A DNA stretch of 64,000 bases from Niebla homalea (Eukaryota; Ascomycota; Lecanoromycetes; Lecanorales; Ramalinaceae), in assembly GCA_019925105.1 (NCBI GenBank), contig JAHGAU010000015.1, forward strand, positions 1,178,001 to 1,242,000. The letters run 5' to 3'. Both the position numbers and the translations under genes were made by a program. The notes under the pieces were generated by a model. The model had not been told where the DNA came from, searched no databases, and saw only the letters and a list, made by a program, of their open reading frames with translations. Shown here in pieces: positions 23,795 through 37,900 of this stretch; the first letter of the stretch is position 1; every line of letters begins with the position of its first letter.

Positions 23795-26700
23795 TTTTAA
23801 TTACTATTAACTTTTTTAAAGGATAATAATCTAAAATATTAAATCGTACGCGTAATTAAAAGGGGAGAAAACCGTATACTTTTTATACTTAAGCCGTATT
23901 TATCGGTATAATAAATCTTAATATTTTATATTAGAGAATTTAACCCGAAAAAGAAGGTATTATACTTTTTATTCCTTGGATTTTAAGAAATCTTTTTTAG
24001 GTTTTTATTTAAATCGGAGTCCGTAACCGTTAACGATAAAGGTTAACGCTGAAAATCTTAATTTAAGTCCGTTATATTTTTTCCTTATAAGTAGAAATAA
24101 ATATAATTTAAATTTATATTAAACCCTTTTTAAGAGTAAGAACGTTAAAAATAATAATCCGAATCCGTTACGTTTACTCCCCCGGAATAAAACCTTTTTC
24201 CTTTAAAATAAATATTTTTTATAAACGTATATTATAATAAGGAAAAATAAAACTTCCGTATTATTATTATATAAAAAGAAAAAAAGTTAAATAAGATAAT
24301 TTATTAAGCCGAACTTTATAAGGTAAAACTTTATAAACGGTTTATTTATTTAAATAAATAAATATTAAAAGCTCATTCTATAAACTCTTAAAGTACGCGT
24401 AAATCGCTATTAAACCGTATAATATAGGTTAAAATATTTTATCCGATCGTTATTAATTATAAATTTATATCGTTAAATATTTATAAACGAACCGTAAATA
24501 AAACTTAAATTAAAAGTCCAAAAAAATCCTATAATTATATTAAGGTTTTTATATTCTTTAAGTATAAAAATAAAAGTATTAAAGAGCTTTAAAAATAAAT
24601 CAAAAACGTTTTTATAGCTTTTTTATTTAAACTTTAATTATAATACGGATTATATTCGTATTATATGCTTTACTTTCCTTAAAAGGTAAGATTAAGGGTT
24701 TATAAACGTATTATAAGCGCGAACTTAAACTTAATTCTACGTTAATTTAAAAAAAGATTTATTAAATTCCTAGGTTCTTTAATATTAAACTTTATTAATA
24801 AAAAGATAAAAGTTTAGCTTTAATATATAAATTTAAAATAAAATAAAAAGCAATTAATTTATAGCTTTAATATATAAATAATATTTTTAAAAAGTTAACT
24901 TTTAAAATATATAAAAAAAATAATAAACTATTTATCTATTCTATAAACTTAAAGAGTAATTACGCTATATAATAATATAAGCGTTAAATAGGGTTTTTTT
25001 TACGTATGATAAAATTATTACGTATATAAATTATTTTAAATTTAACGATATAATTATTTACTTTTATAAAGGAAAAATAAAAAGGTATAAGAAATTAAGT
25101 TATCTATTATTTAAAAAAAAACGGAAAATTATTAAATCCGCTTTATACGTTAAAAAAAAGAATAATTCGGGAAATATTAGCCCCGTAATAAAAGCTCCGT
25201 CGGGACGTAAGGGCCGTAATTATTAATCTCGGAAAATACTATTATTAATAAAAGTTAAATATTCTTTAATAATATTAAAAAAAATAATTAAAAATCCATT
25301 TTAATATGGGGGTAAAAATCAATATAATTAATTAAAACTTTATAATAAAGAAAGATTTATTTTATATTTAAGATATAATTTTACCGAAGTTTATTTAAAT
25401 GGATAATAATAATATATTTTATTATAACGTTTACTTATTAAAGCTTTATATACGTAATAATTAAGGGTAACCGGGAATAATAAAAACTATTGTATATATA
25501 ATAAATAAATAGGGCCCGCCGATAATCTTAAGGATATCAGGTTTAATTAATTTAAAGTTTAAATTAAACCTTAAGAAAAAAAAATAACGTTTTAAGGTTA
25601 ATAAATAAACTTTTTAAATCGATAAACTATATATTCTTATAGTAACGTTAAAAAAAAGCCAATAATATATACTTTAATAATTATAAACTTATTACTTAAA
25701 AGTTAAATTAATTTAAAAGCGATTAAAAGTTATATGGGCCGTAATTTAACCGTAAGGAGACCGTCTTTACCAGCCAAGTTATCCAAATATATAAACGTTT
25801 TTTTAATAAAAAAAGCCGGTAAACTCCCCGTATATATAAAATATAATTACGTAATTGAAATTACCGTTAAACTGCCGTATGGACCCCTATATAACTTATT
25901 TAATACGGAGTTCACGGTTCTTTAAGCTTATTTAAATAAAATATTAATAAAAAAATAAATACGGTATTTTATTAATTTTACGGGTTTATTAATCCTTTTT
26001 ATACTTAAGAAGAACGAGGGTTTATACCTTTATATAGATTATTAAAAGCTAAATAAAATAATAATCAAGAATTATTATTTTTTACCCTTAATTAATAAAA
26101 CTTTAAATCGACTCTATAAAGTAAAAAGGTTTATTAAGCTTAATTTTAAGGATACTTATTATTATATACGGATTAAAGCGGATAATAAATAAAAAATTAC
26201 GTTCTAAATATATTATGGTTACTTTAAGTATATAATTATACCGTTTAAATTAATAAATATACCGGTAACTTTTTAAGCTTATATTAATAAGTTATTATTT
26301 AATATTATTAATAAATTTTACGTTATATATTTAAACGATATCTTAATTTTTTTATATACTGAAAATAAGTATTTAACGTATATAAAATAAATTTTAAAGT
26401 GGCTTTAAAAGTTTAGGTTTTTTATAAATTTTAAGAAGTATAAATTTTTTATTATTAAAGTAAAATTTCTAAGATTTATAATATTAATTATAAATATAAC
26501 GATAAATAAAAATAAAATAAATAATATTATATTATAACTTAAGTTTAAGTCCTTTTATAACGTATAAATCTTCTTTAATTTTATTAATTTCTTTAAGCGT
26601 TTTATTTATTATTATTTTATAAAAACGGCTCCTTTAACGGAGTTATTAAAAAAGAGTATAAAAGGTATAAAGTACGGCCCGTTTACGTAACCTTTAATAG

Positions 26701-29700
26701 TAGAACGGGCGTTTAAAAAGTTACGTAAAACGTTCCTTAATATATTAATTTTATATTACTTTAATTTAAGCTTTTAAATTAAAATTAAGATAAATATATT
26801 TAATTTCAGTTTTATAAGTATTTTATTTTAATTATATTAAAATAAATAATAATGACTTATTGCTTTTTGGTCCCATAAAATAACGGACGTAAAACGTAAT
26901 TATAAAACCTATAATTAAGAATTATTAATAATTATTGTGGTTTTTAAGTGATAACGTTATTACCTTAAAGGTAATTTTTATATAATTAAGGTATTAATTA
27001 ATTATAATAACCTAAAAGGTTTTATAAGGGTTATTACTTTAAATAATAAATAAATACGATAAATAATAAAGCTAACCTTATTTAACTTTATTATTAAGTA
27101 CCGATTAGGTATTTTTAACCCGGCGGATACGTTTAACTGGTAATTTAATTACGTATTTATTAATATATTAATATTAAAGTTATTACTTACGTTATAAAAG
27201 AAATTAACGATTATAAAAAGTTTAATTAATCTTATATTCTAAAAGATCTCGAAAATTTACGGATAAGCCTTAATTAATTAAAATAAAATAATATAAAAAC
27301 GTAAAAATAATATATATAAACCATTAATAATTATTCTTTTTTTAAAGGAAATAATTCAGAATTTAATAATTAACGTTATTCGGAAAACGTACTTAAAATT
27401 AATATATTATATAAAATATAAAAACCCTTAAACTTTAAGAAAGAATAATATTATAAATACGTAAGCTATACGTATTTATAACGTGATTAAGGAATAATTT
27501 AATTTTATTATTAAGATTATTAATTATAAATAATTTATTTTATATATTATTATTTAAGTTATAATAACGTATAAAACGGTATATAATTTTAAAATTAAAT
27601 TCATAATAAAACTTATTAAAGCGCTTTAAGTTAAAAATACCTTTATTTTAAATTATAAAAACGTTAAGCCTATAAATAAAGTATTTAAAAGAACCGGTAA
27701 ATAAATATTTAAATAACCGGTTTTTTAAGATATAATAAGCGCTTATATATCCTTATTAAAGAGGCCGTATAAGAAGAATTATTAAAACGATATTATAATG
27801 ATTTTACTTTAAGATATTTTAAAAGTAATTATATTAGGGAAGTTCTTAATAAATTTTATATTTAAGAAAATATAAATACAAATATTAAATTATACGTTAA
27901 TTTATACGATATTTATTAAAGAATTAAAGCTTTTAAATATGAACCTTATAATAAACTAAGTAATTTATTAATATTATTATATCCTTTTTAGGAAATTATT
28001 ATAAATTTTATTATAAATTTATTACTTAATAAATAGTAAAATTATATATATAATATAATCCTAATTATAATTAATCGTTTAATTAAGAAACCAAGATTAC
28101 TTCCCGTAATTAAGAAGATTATTATTCTTAAATTAATTAAATTTCTCTTTTAATATATATTCTAAGAATATAAGGCTCTTAAGGGTATTATAACCAATTA
28201 AGGCTTACTTTTTATAAGTTTTTATTAATCCAAAGTATATAATACGGTATATACGTTTTATAAATTAAGTACCTTTTTTTATCCTTAAACGGATAATTAA
28301 ACCGAACAATAAAATTAAACTTTTAAGTATTATTTTAAAACGTATTATTATAAGAATTAAAACGATTAAGCTTTAATATTAAAGATTATAGATTTTATTT
28401 ATTTTATAAGTAATAATATTATAATTAATTAAGTTTTATCGGAAGCTTTAATAAGGTATTTTTTAACGTTTTAAAAGCGGATTAACGATAAGTTAAATAA
28501 GATAAAAGTCCCGATTATAATTAAAAGAATTAAGAAGCTATTAACGGTTTAAAACGATATAATAAAGTATTAATAACGTATTAAGGAAACGGAAATAAAA
28601 TCTTATAATTATAAATATAAAGCTTAAAAGTATAAAATTAAAAATATAATTATATTATCTATAAAAAATATTAAGTAAAAGCGATTAAATAAAAAACTTT
28701 TATATAAATTTATCGGTTTATTTATAGTTCTTAAATTAATTAAATATTAAGTATACCGTTTAACTTTATTACTTATTTATAAAATATATAATATATTTTA
28801 TATATTCTTACTTAAACCGTATAAGAGATAACTTAAGGCCGAAAATAATTATTTATTACCAGATCTTATTAATAATAAATTAAAATAAAAAATTAAAAAA
28901 TTATTTAACTATAATAAGATTAATAAGGAATTATATTATAAGATTAAATAGAAAGGGTTTTTAATTATCTATAATAAATAAATTCCAATAAAACACTTAA
29001 AGTATATAAAAAAGCTATAAAGTATATTTAATAAAAAGTATAAATAATTATAAAATAGAATATAGGGTATATAACTTAAATATAAAGTATTTAATTTTAT
29101 TATAAAGAAAAACCCCGGTATAAGTACGATAATATTACTATTTATATACGTATATTAAGTATTATTAATTTATAATCCTTTAAACTTATTATCCTTTATA
29201 CTCTTTTATTACGATTTACTTATTATTTATTTAAACTTTATATAAAAATTAATATCTAAACTTATAATCTTTTTACGTTAAAAACGTACCTTAATTAATT
29301 AAGTAACTTATAATATTATATAACGCGGAATAAGTATACTTAAGAAGTTATTATTTTATAAAACGGCTTATAATTAAAGGTTTATTAATACTTTTAAATA
29401 TAAACGCTTATAATCCGTTAAGGGGCCGCGGAAGGTTTAACGTAATATAAAGAAATCGGGTTATAATAAGCTTATTAGAAAAATAACGGAAAAAGTTAAA
29501 GAAAACTTAAAGTTAATTAATAAGCGGAAAATTTATAAAAAAAAGTTAAAACCGGATAAAGTATTAATAAAGTAAAAATATATCGTACGGGTGATCCGTT
29601 AACGTTTACCGCGGATAAATTATATTTAAAGAAAAGATTATTATATATTAATCGCTTAAACTTAATATTAAAATTAAGAAATTAAAATAAATTAAGCCCG
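23795..29700 (+). pseudogene. Gypsy-B gag-pol ghost
   Basis: Gag (about 23.9-25.3 kb) has no clear motif left. An uninterrupted stretch at 25734-25925 is the linker before RT (LPAKLSKYINVF, then YGPLYNLFNTEFTVL, matching LP..L..Y.DVF and GPLY.LS..EL..L). RT follows with LYIDY.KLNK, FIKLNFKDTYYYIRIK and IIPFKLINIPVTF (VMPFGLTNAPATF). YLNDILIF at about 26327-26352 is YLDDILIF with Asp to Asn. RNase H reads FW.HK and NY.TYD..LL-like blocks at about 26868-26960, then FNPAD (27115-27130). The integrase core has IINRLIKKPRLLPV at about 28065-28115 (VVDRLTK...LIP). Numerous stops make it inactive. Confidence 0.88.
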
Positions 29701-30660
29701 AATTATAACATAATTAATAACGTATAAACCGTAATAAAAATACGCTTATAATAAAATAACTTAAATTAATTAATTACTTAAGTATAAAAGTTATATAATT
29801 AATATTATTAATTATATTACGCTTATATTTAATTAATATTAATACTTTAATAATATTTTATTAAAAAAACTTTAATTTTATAATAATTAAAAAACGTAAG
29901 AACTTTATATAATATTCAATAAAGTTTATTTATATATATTTATATTATTTTTTATCTTTTTTAAATATTAAAGTAAATTAACGGTAATATAAAAATATAT
30001 AATTTATTTAAATGCTTAACTCGGGTAAAATTTAAATATACGTTTAATATACGTAAAAGTTACGTTATATAGAAATAATAAAATTAAAAGTATATAATTT
30101 CGCATAATGCCTTTTAATTAAATAACGGGAATACTTTATTAATTTTAACTTTTCCTTATTAACCTTAGTATTATATAACTTATATAAAAGTTTATAAAAA
30201 TAATAAGTATATCGTAAATAATACTTTTTATTAAGTATTACTTATACGGTATAAGTAAACCTCGTAAATAATTTATTTAATAACCGTAAAGAAAGCTTAA
30301 TTAGAAGTTAAACGGGTTAAAAGAAATTATTAATAAATAATTTTAATATAATTATACGACTTAAACGTAAATCGGTTACGACTTAAATATTATTATACGG
30401 TAAAAAAAGTAAGATATACGTTTAAGGAAATATATATATTATTATAAGTTTAAAGTATTCTTACCTTATTTATAAATATAAAGATTTTTACCGGGTAATA
30501 TTAATATTATTAACGTTAAGATTAAAGCGAGTACGTTATATATTTATACCATAGGCTTATAGACTTTTTTCCTTTTTTTTTCTTATTAAGTTTTTTAAAG
30601 GTTTTTAATAAGTTATTTTAAGGTTATAATTAAGAACTATAGTTTTAAGGATAAAATATT

Positions 30661-30675
30661 AAGGAGAGAAAATAT
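30661..30675 (+). other. Gypsy-B polypurine tract
   Basis: The purine run aaggagagaaaa lies next to the 3' LTR start at 30676, the expected plus-strand primer site. Confidence 0.7.
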
Positions 30676-30886
30676 TATTATAATAGGAAATAATATAAGG
30701 GTTAATGCTTACCTTATAACCTTAACGTAGCTAGGCTATAAGAATACTTAATACCTGTCCTTCCCACTTTTCCTTTTACTTCTTTAGCAATTAGTCTACT
30801 TATTAAATATACCATTTATTAAGGCTATATATACATTTTACATTACCATACTACCCTCAAGCTTTAGGCATACGTCTGGCTTAACA
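30676..30886 (+). repeat. Gypsy-B 3' LTR
   Basis: 211 bp, same length as the 5' LTR; starts TATTATAATAGG (TGTTATGGTAGG after RIP) and ends with an intact cgtctggcttaaca. TSD AAAAG follows. Confidence 0.9.
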
Positions 30887-30891
30887 AAAAG

Positions 30892-32003
30892 ATAAGAAAG
30901 TAACACCCTTATTATATAATATTACCCTTAATATAGTATTATTTATGTCCTTATCGGTAATAGCTATAGTATATTTAAAGCGCTGAATATACTATAGAAG
31001 TAAAGGGAACGAATAATAATAGCGTATAAGGCCGGTATTAAAATCGTATGCTAAGAAATCGAGAAAACCGTAAGCCGGGAAATAGTCATAAATCCACCCG
31101 GTTTATAGTCGTAAATTTATAAGAGCTAAAAAGCTCAAAAATGAAATCTCCGGTGTTTTACCGGGTTCATATCTCGAGTGAGGAGTAACTACCTTGCTTT
31201 CAGGTATTCTTATACCCTTTCCTTCTCTTGGATAGTTAATATTTAATCGAGTTTCTATAGATATTGATTGAAGTACTTATTGCCTTCAGTATCTTGTGAG
31301 ATAACTATAGATGTAAGTATTGGTTTTATAACTCGTGGAATAACGGTCGGTATAGGTGGTTTCCGATCTGGTAATAATAAAAAGATCTTACGTAATAAAG
31401 TTAAGGGCGACGTAGGCTTTACGAGCCATAGCAGCTATATAGGAAGAGCAGCCAACTTTTATATAATAGCTTTATATCGTAACGCTTATTCTTACTTAAT
31501 TCCGAATTTCTTATAAAGATCTTAAAGTATTATAATTAATAAAGGTATTAATGATACTTTAAGGTAAAATGATTTTTTTAACGTAAAGAATTGGGTAAGC
31601 ATCTTTAGAAATACGTAGCGTATATAGAAATCATGGATAATAAGGTAGGTTATTTAAGATAATAAGTTAAATTATATACTTTATAATAGTATTAAAGTAA
31701 GTGATTCAGATAACGTAAACGAGTTAAAAGAGTATATAGATAACGAGGAGCTTACTAAGTAAATAAATAAAGGTATAATGAGAAACCTGATATCCAACTA
31801 AAAAACTCTAATTTAAAACGATTAATAATAAGTATAATAGATGCTCTAGGGCTCGAGCTATTGGACGAGATATACGGTATTACCGGAATAAGATTTTTTA
31901 AAGTCTATAGGATATATAGATATTAATTTATAACAAGATAATGGAATCGAGTTATTATATGTATAATAATATATAAAGGATTAATGCAGCTATTACTATT
32001 ATT
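30892..32003. other. Element A interior, weakly mutated, function unknown
   Basis: Noticeably richer in G and C than the elements around it, so it took little RIP. It holds an open + strand frame at 31268-31516 (82 codons from a TTG; Gly/Ile rich) and, on the opposite strand over the same bases, a long protein-like frame (for example RKIFLLLPDRKPPIPTVIPR). I cannot tell which was coding, and neither matches a family I know. At about 31690-31830 a + strand frame rich in Asp/Glu/Asn (SDNVNELKEYIDNEELTK) is interrupted by TAA at likely Gln codons. A hairpin-like copy of tcgag...ctcga is seen near 31850. No RT or integrase. Confidence 0.45.
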
Positions 32004-32176
32004 TATTAAGAACGTAATAAGTATAATATATAATTAATATAATTATTAATAAACTACCTAAAGTGGCTATAGATTTAAAGTATACGAGCGCTAAAACCCC
32101 CCGGGAGCTACCCGCTATGTTTATACCTACCGCAGACCGTGATGCTATATACATGCGTATGCGCCGTTTCATAACA
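32004..32176. repeat. Element A right LTR
   Basis: Starts TATTAAGAACG (TGTTAAG after RIP), ends with intact cgtttcataaca. The first half is mutated, the second half almost pristine. Confidence 0.87.
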
Positions 32177-32181
32177 GCAAC

Positions 32182-33017
32182 TTATTTATTTATTCCGATT
32201 AATAGATAATTATTACCTCTATAGAATATATTTACTTATTCTTATTAAATATAGTTTTAAGGTTTTATTTTAAGCCTGTAATTACGATATTATTAATCTT
32301 AAGTTATTTATTTTAAATCGTTTCTTATATCTTTTTTTTACTATTCTCGGAATTTCCTTAATAATTATAATCTTTTTACGACGTATACGGTTAAGGTTTA
32401 ATACGTTCTTTATAAGTTAACTTATCCTTTTTCTAAAATATAATAAGAATTATATTAAGTATATTATAAAAAATATAAATTGTTAATTAATAAGATTTAT
32501 TTAACGTTTAAGGCTTATTCCCTTAATAATTTAATAATTTATTAAAGTTCTTTCTTCCTCCCGGTTTTTTTTAAACTTCCTTTTTATTTACTTTTCAATT
32601 TATATAAGCTTAACTTTTTCTTTTAAATCGTTATCTTTAACTTATCGTTATCTCACGGCTATGTTTATAATTATACTTACTTTATACTGAAGGTTTTTAT
32701 TAAGGAGGTATCCTTCTTTTACGGTGATAAGTTTATAATTAAAGTTATTGATAATTCCTTATTATTATTAACCTTATTAAGGACCTTTTTTTCTTCCTAT
32801 ATAATTAAGGTAATAATTACTATATTTATTAATACGTTTAATTAATCGTTGAGTAATATAGTTATAAATAATAATAATAATTAATAATCCGTATCGTAAC
32901 GTTTATTCTTACGGTCTTAATTTTTCTTTTATATATATCTTTTCTCGTTAAAGCTTATATTACCTCCGTTATATCCTTATTTATAACTTATATATTCCTC
33001 CGTTAAAAATATATTAT
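32182..33017 (-). pseudogene. Minus-strand ghost frame left of LINE copy 2, unidentified
   Basis: The minus strand reads protein-like from about 33.0 to 32.5 kb, with Gln-rich stretches created when TAA is read as Gln, and a charged end (EKVKLI...KRKFKKNREEER). The flank on the other side of LINE copy 2 (38866 onward) is also protein-like on the minus strand, so the LINE may have split a single minus-strand coding region. Family unknown. Confidence 0.35.
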
Positions 33018-33041
33018 AATATTTATAATAGAAAAGCGAAA

Positions 33042-34890
33042 ATGGCGACGAACAAAGGGACCCCAGAGGTCCAAAACGATGCGTACACGTATAATTTTAA
33101 TAATAATGAAGGAAATATATTAAGTGCGATAAATGGAAGTAACGTAATAATTAAAAATAAGGTAATAAACGGGTAAATAACTTATATTAATAAAAACGGC
33201 GACGACGTATATAAATAATATAATAATAATAAGCCGGATAATACTTAAAATAAATAAAGGAATTAAGGTTAATAGAATACGCGTATTAAAACGTATAAAA
33301 CGCGTAATAATAATATGGAGATAATAGGTAAATAAGGGGGTAAGAAGGCTAATACGGTATTAATAATAAAAGGTATAAGCGGGAAAAAAAAGCGGGAAGA
33401 TTATAATAAAAATATTATTAAAAGTATATAAAAAGGAAATAAAACTAATAAGGAAAATAGGACCTTAAGGGATTAAAAGTAAAAAACAGAAATAATATAT
33501 CGCTTAATAAGTAAAAGCGAAAAGGTAATAAAAAAGGCAATAAAAACCTTAAAAAGATTCTTTACGGTAAAATAAAAGGATATTACTTTAAAGATTTAAT
33601 TAATACTATAGATTAAGATTAAATTAAAAAACGTAAAAGATTTTATATAAAAATAAAGGTAAAATTAAAGGAAACGGAGTATTTATAAGGCTTTTAAAAA
33701 GTAAAAATAAAAACGTTAATAAAAAATAAAGACGGCGGCTTAAGAATAAGGGTATAAAATGAAAATATAAAAATAATAACCCTTTAAGCGAAAGAAAATT
33801 AAACGATAAAAATAATAAAAAAGATATCCGCGGTAAAAAATAAAAAGATAACGGAAAAAAAAATAATTATATTAAAAAAAATAAAGATAATAACGGTCTG
33901 CTTATTTAATAATAAGGAGAAAAACGTAATTATAAAAATAAACTTATTATAATTAATAAAAGCTTTTAAAATAATAATAGAATTATTAATAAAATAAATT
34001 ATTATAATATATAAATTATAAAGTAAAGATATCCTTTTTAATATAACGTTTTTAAAGGTAAAAAAAAACTTAAAGAAATTTAAAACTTAAGTTAATAAGG
34101 GAAAATATAAATCGGTTAAGGTTTTAAGGTAATTATTTACCGTTATAATAAATAAAATATATTTATTACGTTTTATAAAAATTAAAAAAAAAATTACGTT
34201 AAAAAATATAAAAAAAGAAAATACGGTTTTTTACTTAAAATTTAAGATCATTAATTATAGGTTTCCTTTAATAATAAAAAGACTTAACTCTTTAAGATAT
34301 GTAAAAAGGTATTTCATTATTATATTAAATATAACGTTAATAAAAATATATAATAACGTTTTAAATAAAAGGATTAATTAAAAAAATCTTTTAAAATAAC
34401 TTAATTATAAAATAAAACGGCGGATATTTATTAATATTTTAAATATTAAGATTATAAATATATTATTATAAAATATTTTAATATTATAAAATATATAATT
34501 TATATTAAGGGCTATAATACTTATAAGTATATAAATTTAATAATTAAGGGGCTTATAAAGGATATGCTTAAATACATTATATATAATAAAGAAAAATATC
34601 GAATATAAGATTCTAAATATATAATAAAAACTAAAGAGATTAAATATAAAAAGACCCGGATAACCGTAAAAATTTAACGGTATAATACGTATAGAATTAA
34701 TTTAACGGGCCAATTAAAGGTAGTTTTAAGACGTAAACTTAATTAATTAAATAGTAAAGGGTAAATAACGGTAACGGATAAAGTAAAAAAAAGAAAACTC
34801 CTTATAATCCCGACTTTAAGGGCCGGTTATCTTATATTTTTAATAATAACCGGGAAAATATTAAGTTAAAAAATACTTAACTTTAATAAG
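33042..34890 (+). pseudogene. LINE copy 2 ORF1 (gag-like)
   Basis: Starts MATNKGTPEVQNDAYT; the first 17 codons are open and nearly identical to copy 1, then the frame decays (stop at a former Gln codon). The zinc knuckles at about 34490-34620 are recognisable only by alignment to copy 1. Confidence 0.82.
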
Positions 34891-34929
34891 AAATTTATAA
34901 TTTAAATAGATATAAATAAAGGAGCTTTT

Positions 34930-37900
34930 ATAAAAGTTAATATATAATATATTAACGCTTTTAAGAATAATATAATATAATATTTATAATAAAAAAATTA
35001 AAGTAATAATATTAATATTTAAATTTAAAGAAGTTAAGGACGTTAATATTATAATAATATAAGAATTATTATATAATTTATATATATATTTATTTATTAA
35101 TCCAGAAAAAAGGTTTTATTTAACCTTTAAAAGGAATAAAATAACCAGAATATATTTCTTTATAAATAAACGGCTTAACGTAAATAATTAAGATATTATT
35201 TATTATAATAAAAACTTTTATATATTCCGTATTATAAAAAAAAAAAGATTTAAAAGGCGATTTTAATATTTATAATATATATAATCCGCTACCGGCCAAT
35301 AAAGAAAAACCGTTTACGATATTATTATTTAAAAAGGTTTTAATTACCTTAAATAAATATATGTTATTTAAAAACTTTAATTTATATTATTATATATAGA
35401 ATAAAAAAGGGCACATAATAAATTACATTAAATTAAACGATTTATTAATAATTATTACTTAAGTTAATTTCTTATTATTAATATTATAAAGGATTATTAC
35501 GTAAAAAAGTTATAAGTTTAAAATAATAATTAATTTAACCTTTAATACGGAAAAGGTTATTAACGCGGTTATAATATATAGGTTATAAGAAAACTTAAAA
35601 TATAACTTAAATTATATATTAATATAAATAACCTTAGATTAAATTATTAATATAATTTTATTATTACTGATAAAAAAAGCGTAAAAAATAATTAAAAAAT
35701 AAAGGTTTATATAAAAGCAGAAAAAACAATAATATAATTTACGGACCTTTTTTAATTAAATAATAAAAACCGGATCGATTTCTTTATAAAGTAAATAATA
35801 AAAATATTAAACGAAATAATCAATAAAATAATCTTAATAATAAAGCCCTTTTAAAAAGTTAAAATTTATTAAAATTTAGAATATATAACCGTAATTATAA
35901 AAACGAAAAAATAATAAAAAAACGTTTAAATATAAAAATTAAAAGATACTTAATTAATTAAAGGTTATTTAAAAAGAACAGGAAAAAATTATTAAAAAAA
36001 TTAAATAAATATATTTTCAGTTTATAATATATAACTTAACGGTTTTATTTTATAATATTTAAAAATTAATAAAATATAATAAAAAATAAAATAAGAAATT
36101 AAAGTTTATCTTTAAATTCCCGTTCCTTAAGAAACTTAATAATATATTAATTAATACCTCTAACGGTAAAATTAAGGCCCTTAAAGGAATATTTTTCCCC
36201 CCTTTATTAAAAATTAATTTAAACGATATTAATAATATTATATACCTTAACCCCGTATTAATAAATAAAATAATAAAATAAGATGTAATAATTAAAATAA
36301 TTAATAAATTAAAGAAAAATAAACCCTTAAAATTAAATAAAATCTTTAATAAATTTTTATTAATAATAATATTATTATTTAAAATGGTCTTTATTTATTT
36401 ATTTTTTAAATATATTTTAATATTAATTATTATTTATATAAATTTAAGGAAATAAAAACGATTATCTTTAAGAAACTTATTAAACCGGATTACTTTAAAA
36501 TAAAGTCTTATAAATTTATTACATTCCTTTATACGTTAAAGAAAATCTTAAAAACGGTAATAATAAAAATCCTTAATAATTATATAAAGAATTATAGACT
36601 TTTCCCCGATGAATAAATAAAAATAAAAATAAATTAATTAATAAAAATAGCCCTTAAAGGACTAATTAATAAAATATATATAATATAAGGTTATAAAAAA
36701 AATATATTATAAGTCTTTTTTCTTTTAATATTATAAGTATTTTTAATAAAATAAATTATTAAAAATTATTATATAATTTAAAAAAGAAAAAAATATTTTT
36801 TTTAATTAAATAAATAAAAAGTTTCTTAAGCAATTAAATTACGTTAACTAACCTAAGATAAAAAATAAATTTAATAAAGCCTACTATAATAAAAATTCCT
36901 TAAAAATTACTTATTTTTTTTATATTATTTTTATTTTTTAACGGTTTATTAATTAAAAAACTTATTAAATTAAAATAAAAAGTTTAAGTTAAAACCTTTA
37001 TTAAAAACGTTTATTTTTTAATTTATAATACCTTTATACGTATAAATTATTTAAAATTAAAATAAATTTATAAAGTTTATTTTTAAGAAATAAAAACTTA
37101 TAAGATTTAATTTATATTATATAAATATAAGCTTATTTATATAATTAAAAGTTTAAAATTATATAATATAATAATTATAATAAACTTAAATAAAATTACG
37201 GTAAAACCAGATATTAATATTAAAATCCTTAACCTTTAAGTAAATAAAAAACTTAATTAAAAAAATTATATAAAAAAGTTTAAAAGAAAATAACTTTATA
37301 AGAAAAGGGCTTTACTTATTTTATTATATCGATATAAAGAACTACGTTATAGAAGGCCCGGATTATTTATTAAACCGTAATAAAATTAATTATAATATAC
37401 GTTATAATTATTTAATAATTATTTAAAAATATTCCGGGATATAAAAAGGAGCTTATTTAAATATTATAGAAAGTCTAGAACCGGTATTTAAGAGTAATTA
37501 ACGGTATTTATAAAATAACTTTTATTTTAATATTAAAATTTAAAGTTTTTATATTATTAATTAAAAATTTATTAAATTAAATAATCATTTAAATAAAGTT
37601 AAAAAAATATATATACTTAATTACGATAATAAGAAATAAACGGATCCGTTAAAATATTAATAAGCTTTAAGTTAAAAGGAGTAAATTAAAGTTATTTATC
37701 CTTTTTTTATTATGATAAAATAAAAATAAATTTAAAAAAAACTAACCTTATTAATATCCCGGAAATTAATTTAAGCGTATATAAATTCCCGTTAAACGTA
37801 AAAACGATTAAGATTAAAAGGATTTAAAAAGTAAAAATTATAATAATTATTTTATAAATTATAATAAAATAAACTAAATATTAACGGAAATATAAAAATT

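Larger units (their letters stand above)
23584..30886 (+). mobile_element. Gypsy-B: complete Ty3/Gypsy LTR retrotransposon inside element A
   Basis: 7303 bp with 211-bp LTRs and a perfect TSD AAAAG (23579-23583, 30887-30891). Gag-pol lies on the + strand with RT before integrase, as in Ty3/Gypsy. It inserted 17 bp inside the left LTR edge of element A, so it is younger than A. The interior is extremely AT-rich. It is a separate family from Gypsy-D: its LTR does not match anything near Gypsy-D. Confidence 0.92.
23392..32176. mobile_element. Element A: short LTR element split by Gypsy-B
   Basis: Two LTRs of 176 and 173 bp (23392-23567, 32004-32176) enclose Gypsy-B plus its own short interior. 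Without Gypsy-B and one TSD copy the unit is about 1.48 kb. TSD is GTAAC (23387-23391) and GCAAC (32177-32181), identical but for one C-to-T. The interior (23568-23583 joined to 30892-32003) shows no pol motif. It shares with element C a block at about 31010-31170 and the bases next to both LTRs. It is a non-autonomous LTR element of the TRIM/LARD kind, probably mobilised in trans. Confidence 0.82.

Noticed and set aside
31268..31516. Open + strand frame of 82 codons as an intact gene
   Set aside because: It starts at TTG, no family is recognised, and the opposite strand over the same bases looks at least as protein-like. Kept only as part of the element A interior.
23394..32176. A single 8.8-kb Gypsy element with 175-bp LTRs
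   Set aside because: A second LTR pair (211 bp) with its own perfect TSD AAAAG lies inside, so the structure is a nested insertion and not one element.
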